Shown piece by piece: positions 19,865 through 29,906 of a DNA stretch of 64,000 nucleotides (position 1 is the first letter of the stretch; each line of letters begins with the position of its first letter). The stretch is from positions 42,028-106,027 of the forward strand of contig CALINO010000001.1 in the NCBI GenBank assembly GCA_938045295.1, written 5' to 3'. The position numbers and the translations under genes are program-made. This stretch comes from an uncultured Arenicella sp. GTDB lineage: Bacteria; Pseudomonadota; Gammaproteobacteria; Arenicellales; Arenicellaceae. The notes under the pieces are model-generated. The model was not told where the DNA came from and ran no database searches. It saw only the letters and a program-made list of their open reading frames with translations.

Positions 19865-19946
19865 GGTGATACCTTAGCAAGCTATCTATGCAAGTGTATG
19901 CAATAAACGCTAAATATGTCTGGTTTTAACGAGGTCTGTCTGACGG

Positions 19947-20807
19947 TTAGACAAGCGCGGCTTGTTCGAGCAATTCTGAAAGCAGGGCTGGTTCGGTTAC
20001 CATGGCGTCGTGACCAGTGTCCATTTGAATGTACTTCCAGCTGTTATCACTTTTAATTCGCTGCGCTATGGCACCGATATTTGACTCTAGCATGGGGTTT
20101 ACACAGTGCAAATAGACTTTGTGTAGCCCCTGCAATGTGTCTTCTTTTAATGAAATGGTGTCTAGCCACGTTTTCAGAGGGTGAGCTGTGAGAGATTCAT
20201 TAACCCACTTAAGATTTTCGGTGTCTGACGCTGGAATGCCAAACGTTACCGCGGGTGGCGGAGGCATTCTAATGCCATCAGGCGACAATTCGCGCACGCT
20301 TTTTTCGATGCCTGCGATCATATCTGGGTCTTTCGGCAAGCCGCTTGTTATCAGGCTGTCGTTGTTTTCTGGAACAATGGCATCTAAGTAAACAATGCTT
20401 TTAATTTTAGAACGTAATTTGTCGGCCACGCCGGTAATTACCATACCGCCATAAGAGTGGCCGACAAGTACGAAGTCGTTTAGGTCGTTGGCATTTATAT
20501 AATCTAGAATATCTTGAATGTGTGTTTCTAAGCTCACACTCTCATCTAATAGATGAGATTCCTCAGCCAACCCAGTGAGAGTGGGGGCATGAGTGACGTG
20601 GCCTTTTTGCTGCAGCTCTTGTTCTACGTATTTCCAACACCAGCCGCCATGCCAAGCACCATGAACAAGGACAAAAGTTTGGCTATTTGGCACGTTAGAT
20701 TCACCTGCTGATTCATCATTATTCTTGTTAGCTGCATCTGCCGCCAAGCCTTTGTTAAGGCTGACGGCAGATACTAGGCTAGCGATTATTGCTTCTCGAC
20801 GATTCAC
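19947..20807 (-). CDS. Alpha/beta hydrolase (EstC / pyrethroid-hydrolase-like)
   Basis: FVLVHGAWHGGWCWKYVEQELQQKGH...VLVGHSYGGMVITGVAD (nucleophile elbow GHSYGG), C-terminal GHDAMVTEP. Confidence 0.9.
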   Translation of the reverse strand: MNRREAIIASLVSAVSLNKGLAADAANKNNDESAGESNVPNSQTFVLVHGAWHGGWCWKYVEQELQQKGHVTHAPTLTGLAEESHLLDESVSLETHIQDILDYINANDLNDFVLVGHSYGGMVITGVADKLRSKIKSIVYLDAIVPENNDSLITSGLPKDPDMIAGIEKSVRELSPDGIRMPPPPAVTFGIPASDTENLKWVNESLTAHPLKTWLDTISLKEDTLQGLHKVYLHCVNPMLESNIGAIAQRIKSDNSWKYIQMDTGHDAMVTEPALLSELLEQAALV

Positions 20808-20859
20808 TATTCGCTCCTATTTTAATTTCTGTTGAATTTCAGTATTAAACTGTGAATTC

Positions 20860-23403
20860 TTAGAAATTATATTTAGCTCTTACTCCAACTTGGCGTTTGT
20901 CACGCAAACCTAAACGGTTTCCGATGCCATTGAAGTTAAAGAAACCACCTGGAGCAAGACGAACATCAAAACTTGTGTCTGCAAACGTCTGGGCTGAAGC
21001 CGGTGTGTTTTCATCAAACAAGTTGGTTACAAATAGCTCAATGTCGAAGCGCTCATTACGTAAACCGGTTCTAAGGTTTACATCAAATGCGCTGTCAACT
21101 TCGGTCAAGTTAGCATTCGATGTGTAATATTCGCCTGTGTAGAAGAAGTCACCTCGGAAGAAAAATTGGTCAAAACCTAATGTTTTAACGTCTTTTTCAT
21201 ACGTGGCATTCATTGACGCAGTTAACGATGGAAACTTAGGTGCTTCTTGGCCAGCAGGGTTAACATTTGGGCCAAAAACCAATCCAAACCTATCGGTACC
21301 ACCGCCATCAGGGAATGACGAAACTTCAGCATCGATGTACGCAAGAGAGCCGCCTAACGTCAGGCTTTCGGCAGCGGCAACGCTGAAATCTAGCTCAAAG
21401 CCATAGATATCGGTTGTTGCGCCATTTGAACTGAATATTACGGTTCTTCGTGGGTTAGCAGCGCCAGGGCGGTTGTCGGGTGCTGTTTCAATGGCTTGGA
21501 AAATTTCGTCAGAGCGCTCCATGTAAAAAGCAGCTAAGTTAAATGACGCGCGGCCATCCCACAGAGTTTGCTTCCAACCCAGTTCGTAGTTCTCTAGCTT
21601 TTCTTCGCCAAATGTATTAGCGGCGCCCGGCGAGCGTGATAACACGTCATCAAGGGCGGCCTGGTCTAGCTCAGCAACTTCTGGGTTAAAGCCACCAGGT
21701 AAGTTACCTTCACTGTAGGTAGCATAAACGGTTGTGTCGTCAGAAGGCTGCCATCTGAGAGTAGCACGAGGTAGAAAGTTCGTGATCTCAGCAGGCGACA
21801 AGCCTGGTACGTTTTCGTTTACAGTCTCGTCTATGATGGTGTCTTTTTGGTGACGCCCTTCAAGCGTTAATGAAAACTGATCGGTGAAAGAGTAATCTAC
21901 CGACGCGAAAACCCCAACGGTTTCAGCACCCGTTACCCTTGGTGTGGCTCTAAAGCTGTCGCCAAACGCAATGGGGAAGAATAGGTTGCTGATGGTGCCG
22001 CCCAGACTGGCAATCTCGACATCAACGTAACTTGCTCCAACAGCCCAGTTGAATTTGCCACTTGAACCTTGCAGGCGAGTTTCAATTGAAAAGTCTTCAA
22101 TTTCGTTGGCCACATAAGTGGTGAACGAATCATCCGGCGTTTGATCTAGCTCAGCAAACAAACCATAAGACTCTTCACTGTAGCCTGATAATAAGGTGAA
22201 CGTCATATCGTCGTTAATGTCGTAATCTAACTTCAAGCTAAGTCTTGTTTCTTCAAGGTCTAAACCAAAATCGTCTTTCTCAAACGGGCTAAACGTGAAG
22301 TCGTTTGCGAAGGCATTGGCCGAGGCGTTAAAGCGAGGGTCACTCGAAATCACCTGACGCCAGTTTTCTATTCGCTCAATGCCTGTGTTGATACCAATTT
22401 CATTTAACGGAATGCCATCGCCAGTGATGGTGCCACGGAAAATAGAGTTAGATCTTCCGCCTACACCAGGAACACACTGTGAATTCGAGCTTGGTATTAC
22501 AGAGTCGGCTCGATTTGCGGTACAGCTTGCATCAAGAATGAAACCGCCAAAATTGTGTGTGGCTGGCCCGAAAGCACCGCCGGTAATGGCTGATGCGCCA
22601 TCGTCCAACTCACGATACGACAGTCTGGTCTTGATTGTTAGGTCTTCGCTTGGTTCAAAGTAAAGCGTACCGTTAATGTTCCATTGCGACTCATCACCTA
22701 AGGTTTCGCCTGGAACCGCAAAGTTATCATGGTGGCCTTCAATGTCATCCGCTCTAACGCCTATGCGATACTTTACATTGCTTGAAATAGGCCCTTCGAT
22801 GCCTGCTGCAAGCCGGTATTCACCACGGCTAGCAACGGTTAGCTCGGCTTCGCCGGCAAACTCATCGCCTGGGTCTTTAGTGATGTAATTGATTGCACCA
22901 GAGAATGTGTTTCTTCCGTACAGTGCCGATTGAGGGCCTTTGGTAATTTCAATAAGTTGCAGCTCGTTCACACCAATTGATTGAATACCGCCCGATATGG
23001 CAACACCGTCTAAGAAGACAGTGGCTGTTTGTCTTAGCCGATCGCCAGTATCAAGAAAGATTCCTCGAAAGCGGGGAGTGGTGTTTACACGAGCATTGTT
23101 ATTTACGCCGCTGTTAAACTTTTCGATAAATAAGCCGGGTGTTGCCTTAGAAATATCAAGAATGCTATCAAAACCGCCCTGTTCTAGCTCAAGCTGCCCA
23201 AAAGCGCTGACAGCCAAAGGCGCGTCTTGAATTGTCTCAGCTCTTTTACGTGCGGTAACAACAATTTCTTCTAACACTAAATCAGCGTATGCTGGGAACG
23301 AGACACAAGGCGCCGTTAAAGCAAGGATGCATGCTTTGGCAAGTTTTGTTTTATATAGTTTTTTCATTTTTTTCCTCTTCATAAAACCTTCTATAAAATT
23401 CAT
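20860..23403 (-). CDS. TonB-dependent receptor
   Basis: TonB-box-like LEEIVVTARKRAETIQDAPLAVSAF; plug ELQLIEITKGPQSALYGRNTFSGAINYITKDP; beta-barrel ending in RAKYNF. Confidence 0.96.
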   Translation of the reverse strand: MNFIEGFMKRKKMKKLYKTKLAKACILALTAPCVSFPAYADLVLEEIVVTARKRAETIQDAPLAVSAFGQLELEQGGFDSILDISKATPGLFIEKFNSGVNNNARVNTTPRFRGIFLDTGDRLRQTATVFLDGVAISGGIQSIGVNELQLIEITKGPQSALYGRNTFSGAINYITKDPGDEFAGEAELTVASRGEYRLAAGIEGPISSNVKYRIGVRADDIEGHHDNFAVPGETLGDESQWNINGTLYFEPSEDLTIKTRLSYRELDDGASAITGGAFGPATHNFGGFILDASCTANRADSVIPSSNSQCVPGVGGRSNSIFRGTITGDGIPLNEIGINTGIERIENWRQVISSDPRFNASANAFANDFTFSPFEKDDFGLDLEETRLSLKLDYDINDDMTFTLLSGYSEESYGLFAELDQTPDDSFTTYVANEIEDFSIETRLQGSSGKFNWAVGASYVDVEIASLGGTISNLFFPIAFGDSFRATPRVTGAETVGVFASVDYSFTDQFSLTLEGRHQKDTIIDETVNENVPGLSPAEITNFLPRATLRWQPSDDTTVYATYSEGNLPGGFNPEVAELDQAALDDVLSRSPGAANTFGEEKLENYELGWKQTLWDGRASFNLAAFYMERSDEIFQAIETAPDNRPGAANPRRTVIFSSNGATTDIYGFELDFSVAAAESLTLGGSLAYIDAEVSSFPDGGGTDRFGLVFGPNVNPAGQEAPKFPSLTASMNATYEKDVKTLGFDQFFFRGDFFYTGEYYTSNANLTEVDSAFDVNLRTGLRNERFDIELFVTNLFDENTPASAQTFADTSFDVRLAPGGFFNFNGIGNRLGLRDKRQVGVRAKYNF

Positions 23404-23477
23404 CGCGAAAGCGACAAACTAATTCTGCAACACTTATTGTTATAATGCTATATCAATATGCTATTATTTGTGTACAC

Positions 23478-23503
23478 TATAGGCTCGTATTCATGAGTCT
23501 ATA
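23478..23503. promoter_or_regulatory. Candidate operator palindrome in the TBDR/AraC divergent intergenic region
   Basis: TATAGGCTC-GTATTCAT-GAGTCTATA (9-bp arms, one non-complementary position). Direct repeat TGCTAT at 23446-23451 and 23459-23464 lies nearby. Confidence 0.4.
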
Positions 23504-23517
23504 TAGGAAATATTTTG

Positions 23518-24408
23518 ATGGATGGCGTCTTTAACAGTTCTAGAATGAGCGATTCGCGAGCAACTGGTTTAGATTCAGAGCATATGCATACCACAACCGG
23601 CGCTTTGCCGACGTCGGTCATGGTGCAAAAGTTAGACTGTTCCGCGAGCCCTCTTGATCGCTTGCATCAGGATGTGTTTGAGTTGTTCTTGCCCAGCCGG
23701 CCTCTGAGCTTGCATGAGGTATCTGGAGAGTTTCATCGTCAGTGCTTTAATTATCGAGTGGGTTCTATTGGCTTTAGCAACCCCGGGGTTGCATGGCGCA
23801 TTGAGTGGCAGGGAACGATAGAAGGGGCGCTGCTAATGTGGCAGCCTGAAGTAATGCAAAAAGCGGCATCGGCTCTTTTTGGTGAAGATATTTCACAACT
23901 AACTTGGCGTAAGGCGTTAGGTGACTACGTTCCTGCGATTGCTTATTTGGGGTTAGATATTGCTAACCAAGTGACTTCTGATTACCCAGCCGGAGAAAAA
24001 CACGTTGAATTACTCATTGAGGCGTTATTGTCATTGTGTTTGCGCCGATACGCGTCAACAAAGGTAAGAGATACGGCATTGGCCGGGATTATGAGTCGGC
24101 AAGTGCTGTTGGCTATTAACTTTATTAACGCGAACCTCACTGTTGAGTTTTCTATTGATGAAATATGCGCGCAGAGTGCGGTTTCAAAATCGCACCTAAA
24201 TAGGCTGTTTCGAACTGAAGTTGGTATTAGCACGTGGGAATATGTTCAGCGCCAACGGATTCAGCAGGCTGGAAAATTATTAAAAACATCGAACCATACA
24301 ATAGGCCACATTAGCATGTTACTTCGCTTTAATAGCCGCTCGAATTTCGCACGAAGGTTCTTTCTTGAGTACGGCTGCACACCCAGTGAATACAGAGAAC
24401 GAGGTTAA
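23518..24408 (+). CDS. AraC-family transcriptional regulator
   Basis: C-terminal double HTH: FSIDEICAQSAVSKSHLNRLFRTEVGISTWEYVQRQRIQQAGKLLKTSNHTIGHISMLLRFNSRSNFARRFFLEYGCTPSEYRER. Confidence 0.93.
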   Translation: MDGVFNSSRMSDSRATGLDSEHMHTTTGALPTSVMVQKLDCSASPLDRLHQDVFELFLPSRPLSLHEVSGEFHRQCFNYRVGSIGFSNPGVAWRIEWQGTIEGALLMWQPEVMQKAASALFGEDISQLTWRKALGDYVPAIAYLGLDIANQVTSDYPAGEKHVELLIEALLSLCLRRYASTKVRDTALAGIMSRQVLLAINFINANLTVEFSIDEICAQSAVSKSHLNRLFRTEVGISTWEYVQRQRIQQAGKLLKTSNHTIGHISMLLRFNSRSNFARRFFLEYGCTPSEYRERG

Positions 24409-24482
24409 TAGCTTGTTTTGAGCAATAATGTTTGTAGGCGTTCTCAAGAGCTGTTTTTTCTAATATTTATAGCTAAATTATT

Positions 24483-25679
24483 ATGTTACGAACATTAATT
24501 AAAGTCAGTTCTGTGCTGCTTATTGTCAATTTTTTTGTTTTCAACCTGGGCGCTTGTTCAACGTTTACGGCACGTGAACCTTCTCAAGGTATTGAGTTTG
24601 ATGCATCGGTATCGGGCGCGCAAAAATCAACTTTATTGGCGGGGCGTCAGCGGCTATTCAACCCTCAGCAGCGCAGTGACTTTAAAGAGGCGGTGACATT
24701 GCTAGAGAAGGCGACGCGCTCGAGATCTGTAAGCCCGTCAGTATGGATTGATCTGGGTTACGCATATTCAACCCAGAACCGCTTTAACGATTCTCGTCTG
24801 GCGTTGGCTAACGCGATGCAACACAGTGAGAGTTTATCTGCGGCTGAAGTAGGGTGGGTGGACGCATTGAGTGCTCGTATTGCGGACAATGCCGAGGATG
24901 AAATTAAGGCATGGAAAGCGTTAACTAAGTTACAGCCTAAAAACCGCTGGGTTTGGTATCGGCTTGGCGCTGTTCTTTATCGAATTCAACGTTACAGCGA
25001 AGCAAGTAATGCCTTTGAAAACGCACTGTTGATAGACTCGCTAGATCAAGCTTGGCAAGCCTCGCATATTCATTATTTAAACGCTAAGTCGTACTACCGG
25101 GCTGGTAAATTAGAGCAATCACGCATAGCCAGTTTGCCGGGGCAGCGTATTAAAATAAGCGAAAGAGCCAATTTTTATCGTCAAGCAATGGCCGAATTAG
25201 CCTTAGGGCACGATAAAAATATTCACGCTGTTATTAAAAAGTATCGTCGTCTGTCTGATACTCGACCGTCATTTGACGAGTCTGTCTTTCTCACCAATGT
25301 GGCAAACTTCTTTTTTGAGCTGGGAGACTACAGTTCCGCCATTGAGTACGCCAGTGCGGCTTACGACTTAAAGCCCGGTAACTATCAAACGTGGGCGTTG
25401 GCGTATGCGCTAACCGAAAGTGGTCGAGCATTAGAAGCGATTAAAGTATTGCAAAATAGCCCGCAAAAAACACCGCAAAAGCTACACACGCTTGCCGTTA
25501 CGGGCTGGGCTTATTATCGTTTAGGGCAACTGACTAAGGCGAGAGAATTTCTGCTTGCCGCCAAAGCGACTCAAGCTCGAAAGCATTACGGTGTTGAACG
25601 TGACCTTGCGATTGTTGAGCTTGCGTTAGCAAACCCAAATACGCCGCAAGTGGGTAGTGTTCGCTGGTTTGGCGACTGA
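24483..25679 (+). CDS. TPR-repeat lipoprotein
   Basis: Signal/lipobox-like LLIVNFFVFNLGACS; repeated TPR-type helices (VWIDLGYAYSTQNRFNDSRLALANAM; WVWYRLGAVLYRIQRYSEASNAFENAL). Confidence 0.8.
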   Translation: MLRTLIKVSSVLLIVNFFVFNLGACSTFTAREPSQGIEFDASVSGAQKSTLLAGRQRLFNPQQRSDFKEAVTLLEKATRSRSVSPSVWIDLGYAYSTQNRFNDSRLALANAMQHSESLSAAEVGWVDALSARIADNAEDEIKAWKALTKLQPKNRWVWYRLGAVLYRIQRYSEASNAFENALLIDSLDQAWQASHIHYLNAKSYYRAGKLEQSRIASLPGQRIKISERANFYRQAMAELALGHDKNIHAVIKKYRRLSDTRPSFDESVFLTNVANFFFELGDYSSAIEYASAAYDLKPGNYQTWALAYALTESGRALEAIKVLQNSPQKTPQKLHTLAVTGWAYYRLGQLTKAREFLLAAKATQARKHYGVERDLAIVELALANPNTPQVGSVRWFGD

Positions 25680-25868
25680 AAAAGAGTCAGTATTTATTTT
25701 TAGTGCTTTTATAACTTTGCCTTTACAACTGTGCTTTTAAAAAATAAGCGCATTACCAAGTGCTTGTTTATTAGAGCCTGTTAGACATCAAATACAACTC
25801 ATTTTAATTCCCCCGTTCTCACTTTCCGGTGTTGGTTTTCCTCCATTGTCTGATTAGTGAATTATCTT

Positions 25869-25888
25869 AATTGCAAAAAAATGCAATT
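25869..25888. promoter_or_regulatory. Inverted repeat AATTGCA-AAAAAA-TGCAATT upstream of the OMP-GT cluster
   Basis: Perfect 7-bp arms read directly, about 90 bp upstream of the 25977 start. Confidence 0.3.
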
Positions 25889-25976
25889 GATTACCGCTAT
25901 TTAGGTTCTCTTTCTACAGTTAAACAAATTTATTGCTAAGCGGTAATTCGTTAGCAACAACTTACTAGGAGGCCCT

Positions 25977-26828
25977 ATGTTTCAACCTACTTTAAAATTC
26001 CCATCCAAGCCCAAAATAGCGCTTATAACCGTGCCATTGATGTTCACCTTATTGCCATTGCAGGCTCAAGCGGGTGCGTGGGTCGCGGAGAAGGGGGCTT
26101 CTTACAACAAAGTGGGAGTGACTGATTACAGCGCGACTGATTTCTTTGGTGGTAACCCAGATTTGGGCGAGTTTGAAGGCACCAATGTTTCGTATTATGG
26201 GGAGTGGGGCTTAGGCAATAATTGGGGCGTTTTCACTTCAGTGTTATACCAAGACATTACTCAAAGCGACTCTTCGGGTGCGGTAACGCAAAATGATGGT
26301 TTTGGTGATTTGGATATTGGGGTTAAGTATCAATGGCAAGCTGAGCCATTTGTGCTCTCGACTCAATTGTTAGCAAAATTGCCTTACTTGTACGACGAAG
26401 ATGACACTTTGCCGTTGGGTAATGGCCAAGAAGACCTCGAAGCCAAAGTGTTGATTGGTAAAAGCTTGGGGCAATTAGGCTATTTTGGTGTTGAGCTTGG
26501 TTATCGCTTTAGAACCGATGACCCCTCTGATGAAATTAGATATTTAATCGAGTACGGCGTTTCGTTGAGCGAAAACTTTTATCTGCGTGCCAAGCTTGAC
26601 GGTATCGAGAGCGCGAACAATGGTGAAGATCAATTTGCTGGGGTTGGCAACCTCTCGCGAACGCTTGAGTTTGACGTGGGTAAATTGGAATTGACCGCCG
26701 GCTGGAACTTCGGCCAGCCAAGTGATGGCGGGCGTTGGGGTGCCGAGTTTACCTATACGGATGACTTGTATGGCGACAACACACTGCGCGGCGATGGCGT
26801 TCAAGTTGCCTTAACACGTAGCTTCTAG
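25977..26828 (+). CDS. Outer-membrane beta-barrel protein
   Basis: Signal peptide PLMFTLLPLQAQAGA; alternating aromatic strands (GVFTSVLYQDIT, FGVELGYRFRT, WGAEFTYTDDL); terminal F (LTRSF). Confidence 0.8.
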   Translation: MFQPTLKFPSKPKIALITVPLMFTLLPLQAQAGAWVAEKGASYNKVGVTDYSATDFFGGNPDLGEFEGTNVSYYGEWGLGNNWGVFTSVLYQDITQSDSSGAVTQNDGFGDLDIGVKYQWQAEPFVLSTQLLAKLPYLYDEDDTLPLGNGQEDLEAKVLIGKSLGQLGYFGVELGYRFRTDDPSDEIRYLIEYGVSLSENFYLRAKLDGIESANNGEDQFAGVGNLSRTLEFDVGKLELTAGWNFGQPSDGGRWGAEFTYTDDLYGDNTLRGDGVQVALTRSF

Positions 26829-26848
26829 CACATACCCAGAGCCGTTTT

Positions 26849-28363
26849 ATGGAAATAATACTCAGTTGGGCCGTGCTTGGCCTGCACTATGCCTTGTTGT
26901 TGGTGCTTTGCTTTTTCGGTCTGCACCGTTTATCAATGGTGTTTCGTTCTGGATACTATCGATCTAAGTCTAAGTTTAAGTCTAAGTTGAATGCGGCTCA
27001 AACCGTACAAGAATTTGAAACCTTACCGGCGGTCACCGTACAAATACCCGTATTTAATGAGCGCAACGTAGCGCTGAGAATTATTGATCAAGCAACGCAG
27101 CTGGATTACCCAGCGGCGTTGTTGCAAATTCAAGTGGTGGATGATTCAACCGACGAAACGGCTGACATTATTCGTGCTCGCGTAGATCAGTTGCGTGCTC
27201 AAGGCGTGAACATTGAACACGTGCATCGTGAGAACCGGCAAGGTTTTAAGGCCGGTGCACTGCGCGATGCTATGGCTCATGCTAGCGGTGAATTTATTGC
27301 TATTTTCGATGCTGACTTCATCCCAAATACTGACTTTTTAATGCAAACCGTTCACCACTTTAGCGACCCAGAAGTGGCCATGGTGCAAGGCCGATGGGGG
27401 CATTTAAATATTAACAGTAACCGGCTGACCAAATGCCAAGCGGTGATGCTTGATTCGCATTTTGCGCTTGAGCAACAAGTGCGTTATCAAGGCGGCATGT
27501 TATTTAACTTCAATGGCACCGCCGGTATTTGGCGTGTTAGCGCTATTGTTGATGCCGGTCATTGGTCGGCAGACACCTTGACCGAAGACCTTGATTTGAG
27601 TTACCGCGCTCAGCTTAAAGGTTGGAAGCTTATTTATCGTAACGACATTGTTTGCCCAGCCGAATTGCCAGCCGATATGCGCGCTTTTAAGAGCCAGCAG
27701 CATCGTTGGGCTAAAGGCGGTGTTCAAGTAATGAAGAAGCTCTTGGGCACGGTTTGGCGTTCTAATTTCAGTATTGCGAAAAAGCTTGAATCAACGTTTC
27801 ATCTATCAAACAACTTTGCTTATTTTGTGATGTTGGTCGATACGCTGTTCTTACTGATACCGAGCTTGATCGCACGTGAATACCTGCAAATGCCGTTTGT
27901 TTTCTGGCTGGATATTCCGTTGCTGATGTTGGCTTCAGGAAGTCACTTAATTTATCTTTTTTATGGCCAAGTGGCGCTGGGTAAGGCAAAACTTAATGCG
28001 TTAATCAACTTACCGTTTTTGTTGTTATTGGGCATTTGCCTGGCGTTTAATAATGCGCGCGCCGCACTGGAAGCACTGGCTAACCAAGAAAGTGAATTTG
28101 TGCGCACGCCCAAGAGCGGTGAGACCGGCAAAACGATAGATACAGACACGCCGCAACCATCAACGCCATTTAAAAAATACAAAACTCATTTGCCATCCAG
28201 CGAAGGGGTTGAATTGGCGTCTGGGCTGGCTTTTTTCTATGGTGCAGTTTGGTCATTAGAACGTGAGAGTTGGTTGATGTTGCCATTTTTCATTCTGCTG
28301 GGGCTAGGGTTCTCATTATCGGCATGGTCGAGTTTACGTTCACGTATCAAACTCAAGCTGTAG
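26849..28363 (+). CDS. Processive family-2 glycosyltransferase (CesA/CslA-like)
   Basis: VQIPVFNERNVALRIIDQATQLDYP, VVDDSTDET, FDADF, TEDLDLSYRAQLKGW and QQHRWAKG (D,D,D,QxxRW signature), C-terminal TM segments, SEFVRTPKSG. Confidence 0.92.
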   Translation: MEIILSWAVLGLHYALLLVLCFFGLHRLSMVFRSGYYRSKSKFKSKLNAAQTVQEFETLPAVTVQIPVFNERNVALRIIDQATQLDYPAALLQIQVVDDSTDETADIIRARVDQLRAQGVNIEHVHRENRQGFKAGALRDAMAHASGEFIAIFDADFIPNTDFLMQTVHHFSDPEVAMVQGRWGHLNINSNRLTKCQAVMLDSHFALEQQVRYQGGMLFNFNGTAGIWRVSAIVDAGHWSADTLTEDLDLSYRAQLKGWKLIYRNDIVCPAELPADMRAFKSQQHRWAKGGVQVMKKLLGTVWRSNFSIAKKLESTFHLSNNFAYFVMLVDTLFLLIPSLIAREYLQMPFVFWLDIPLLMLASGSHLIYLFYGQVALGKAKLNALINLPFLLLLGICLAFNNARAALEALANQESEFVRTPKSGETGKTIDTDTPQPSTPFKKYKTHLPSSEGVELASGLAFFYGAVWSLERESWLMLPFFILLGLGFSLSAWSSLRSRIKLKL

Positions 28364-28411
28364 TTGGCTCTGTGTTTGCATTACGGCGTTTAATTGTGCT
28401 GGCGGGTTATT

Positions 28412-29806
28412 ATGCTTAAGCACAGTGAACATCAAGCTATTGCAAAATCTGGGGCGGTAAATCTGACTCTTAAGTTGGCAATGGCGCTGTTCGTCATTGT
28501 CATTGCTTACAGCTTAGTATTGGCGCATCAAGTTGGTGGGGGTTCTCCCAGCCACATTGGCACTCAGGTTGTGATACAAACCTTGAGTGCTTATGTATTG
28601 ATGTTTTTGGTGTGGAAAAACGCGCCTCAAAACCCAAACCTTGAGTGGGTACGAACTCTTTTCTTGGTCGGTATTCTGGCACGCTTACTATTGCTGTTTG
28701 TGGAGCCATACACGTCTAACGACGTAAGCCGCTATTTGTTTGATGGGCGCATTTTATTAGAAGGCTTAGACCCATACCGCATTGCGCACGATGCCCCAGA
28801 ATTGATGAGTCTGCGCGCGCAATGGCAGCCACCGCAGGAGCATGCCAAGTACGTTACCTTGTATCCGCCATTGGCTTTAAGCCTTTGCGCCATCGCGTCC
28901 TCTTTCGGCTCAGAACACGCGTTGATTGTATGGAAATCGATGACCACATTAGCGAGTATTGCGACTTCGTTTGTGGCCTATAAAGTGCTAAAACGAGCCG
29001 AACTGGTACGTCATTTACCACTTGTCTTGCTCAGCCCTTTATTGATTCTCGAAGCCGGTGAATCGGCTCACATTGATGTGTTCTCAGCCTTGGCCGTCAT
29101 TACCGCAATCTGGGCTTGGCAATGCCAACGAAACCTCTTAGCTGGGTTAGTGATCGGTTTGGGCGTGTCGGTCAAATTATTGCCACTGTTGTTGCTCATG
29201 CCACTGGCTGTGTTTTCCAGAACGTGGCTGGCGAGGGTTAAATTGTGTCTTGGGGTGTTGATTTGTTTGGCGCTGGTTTATGGCGCTGCGCTTTTTACCG
29301 GCTTGCGACCTGTGGGCTCGATATCGGTCTTTTTTACTAAATGGCGATCAAGCTCGCCACTGTTTCATTGGCTAGAGCCTTACCTTGGCCAAGCGGGAAT
29401 GCTGTATTTGGTGTTGAGCTTAGCCACGGTTTTTATGTTGGCATTATTGGTGTGGGGCTGGCGTTCGAGAAACAAACCAATGGCGGCCGCATTTGTGATG
29501 ATGCAGACCACTTTGGCGTTGCCATTATTGCTGTCACCGGTGGTTTTTTCGTGGTACTTAATGCCCATGGCCGTGCTGTTTGCATTACGCCCGAATGTGC
29601 TGCTGGCTTTGTGGTTGATTACGTTGCCAATCAGTTATGAGGTGTTGAACCAATTCTTATGCTGTGGTGTGTGGAACCCCGCAGCGTGGGCGGTAAACCT
29701 GATCGGCATGGCACTGGTAACAGGTAGCGTGTATTCAATCATTAATTTTTTTAGGAGCTTGCTGCCAAAAAATCAGTCAATCAAACGCTCTTTAACAGCC
29801 AGTTAA
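28412..29806 (+). CDS. GT-C type membrane glycosyltransferase (GT87/DUF2029-like)
   Basis: Multi-TM protein; VEPYTSNDVSRYLFDGRILLEGLDPYRIAHDAPEL and YPPLALSLCAIAS resemble polyprenyl-phosphate-sugar mannosyltransferase-like enzymes. The track start at 28394 is an alternative. Confidence 0.75.
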   Translation: MLKHSEHQAIAKSGAVNLTLKLAMALFVIVIAYSLVLAHQVGGGSPSHIGTQVVIQTLSAYVLMFLVWKNAPQNPNLEWVRTLFLVGILARLLLLFVEPYTSNDVSRYLFDGRILLEGLDPYRIAHDAPELMSLRAQWQPPQEHAKYVTLYPPLALSLCAIASSFGSEHALIVWKSMTTLASIATSFVAYKVLKRAELVRHLPLVLLSPLLILEAGESAHIDVFSALAVITAIWAWQCQRNLLAGLVIGLGVSVKLLPLLLLMPLAVFSRTWLARVKLCLGVLICLALVYGAALFTGLRPVGSISVFFTKWRSSSPLFHWLEPYLGQAGMLYLVLSLATVFMLALLVWGWRSRNKPMAAAFVMMQTTLALPLLLSPVVFSWYLMPMAVLFALRPNVLLALWLITLPISYEVLNQFLCCGVWNPAAWAVNLIGMALVTGSVYSIINFFRSLLPKNQSIKRSLTAS

Positions 29807-29906
29807 GCGGTGAGCTGTTTTGGCAAAATTCGATAGCCCGTTGATTGTTAAGTTTGATGGATCAAAAGAAGGTATGATGCGAGCCTATTAAACAGAGGAC
29901 ATACCA

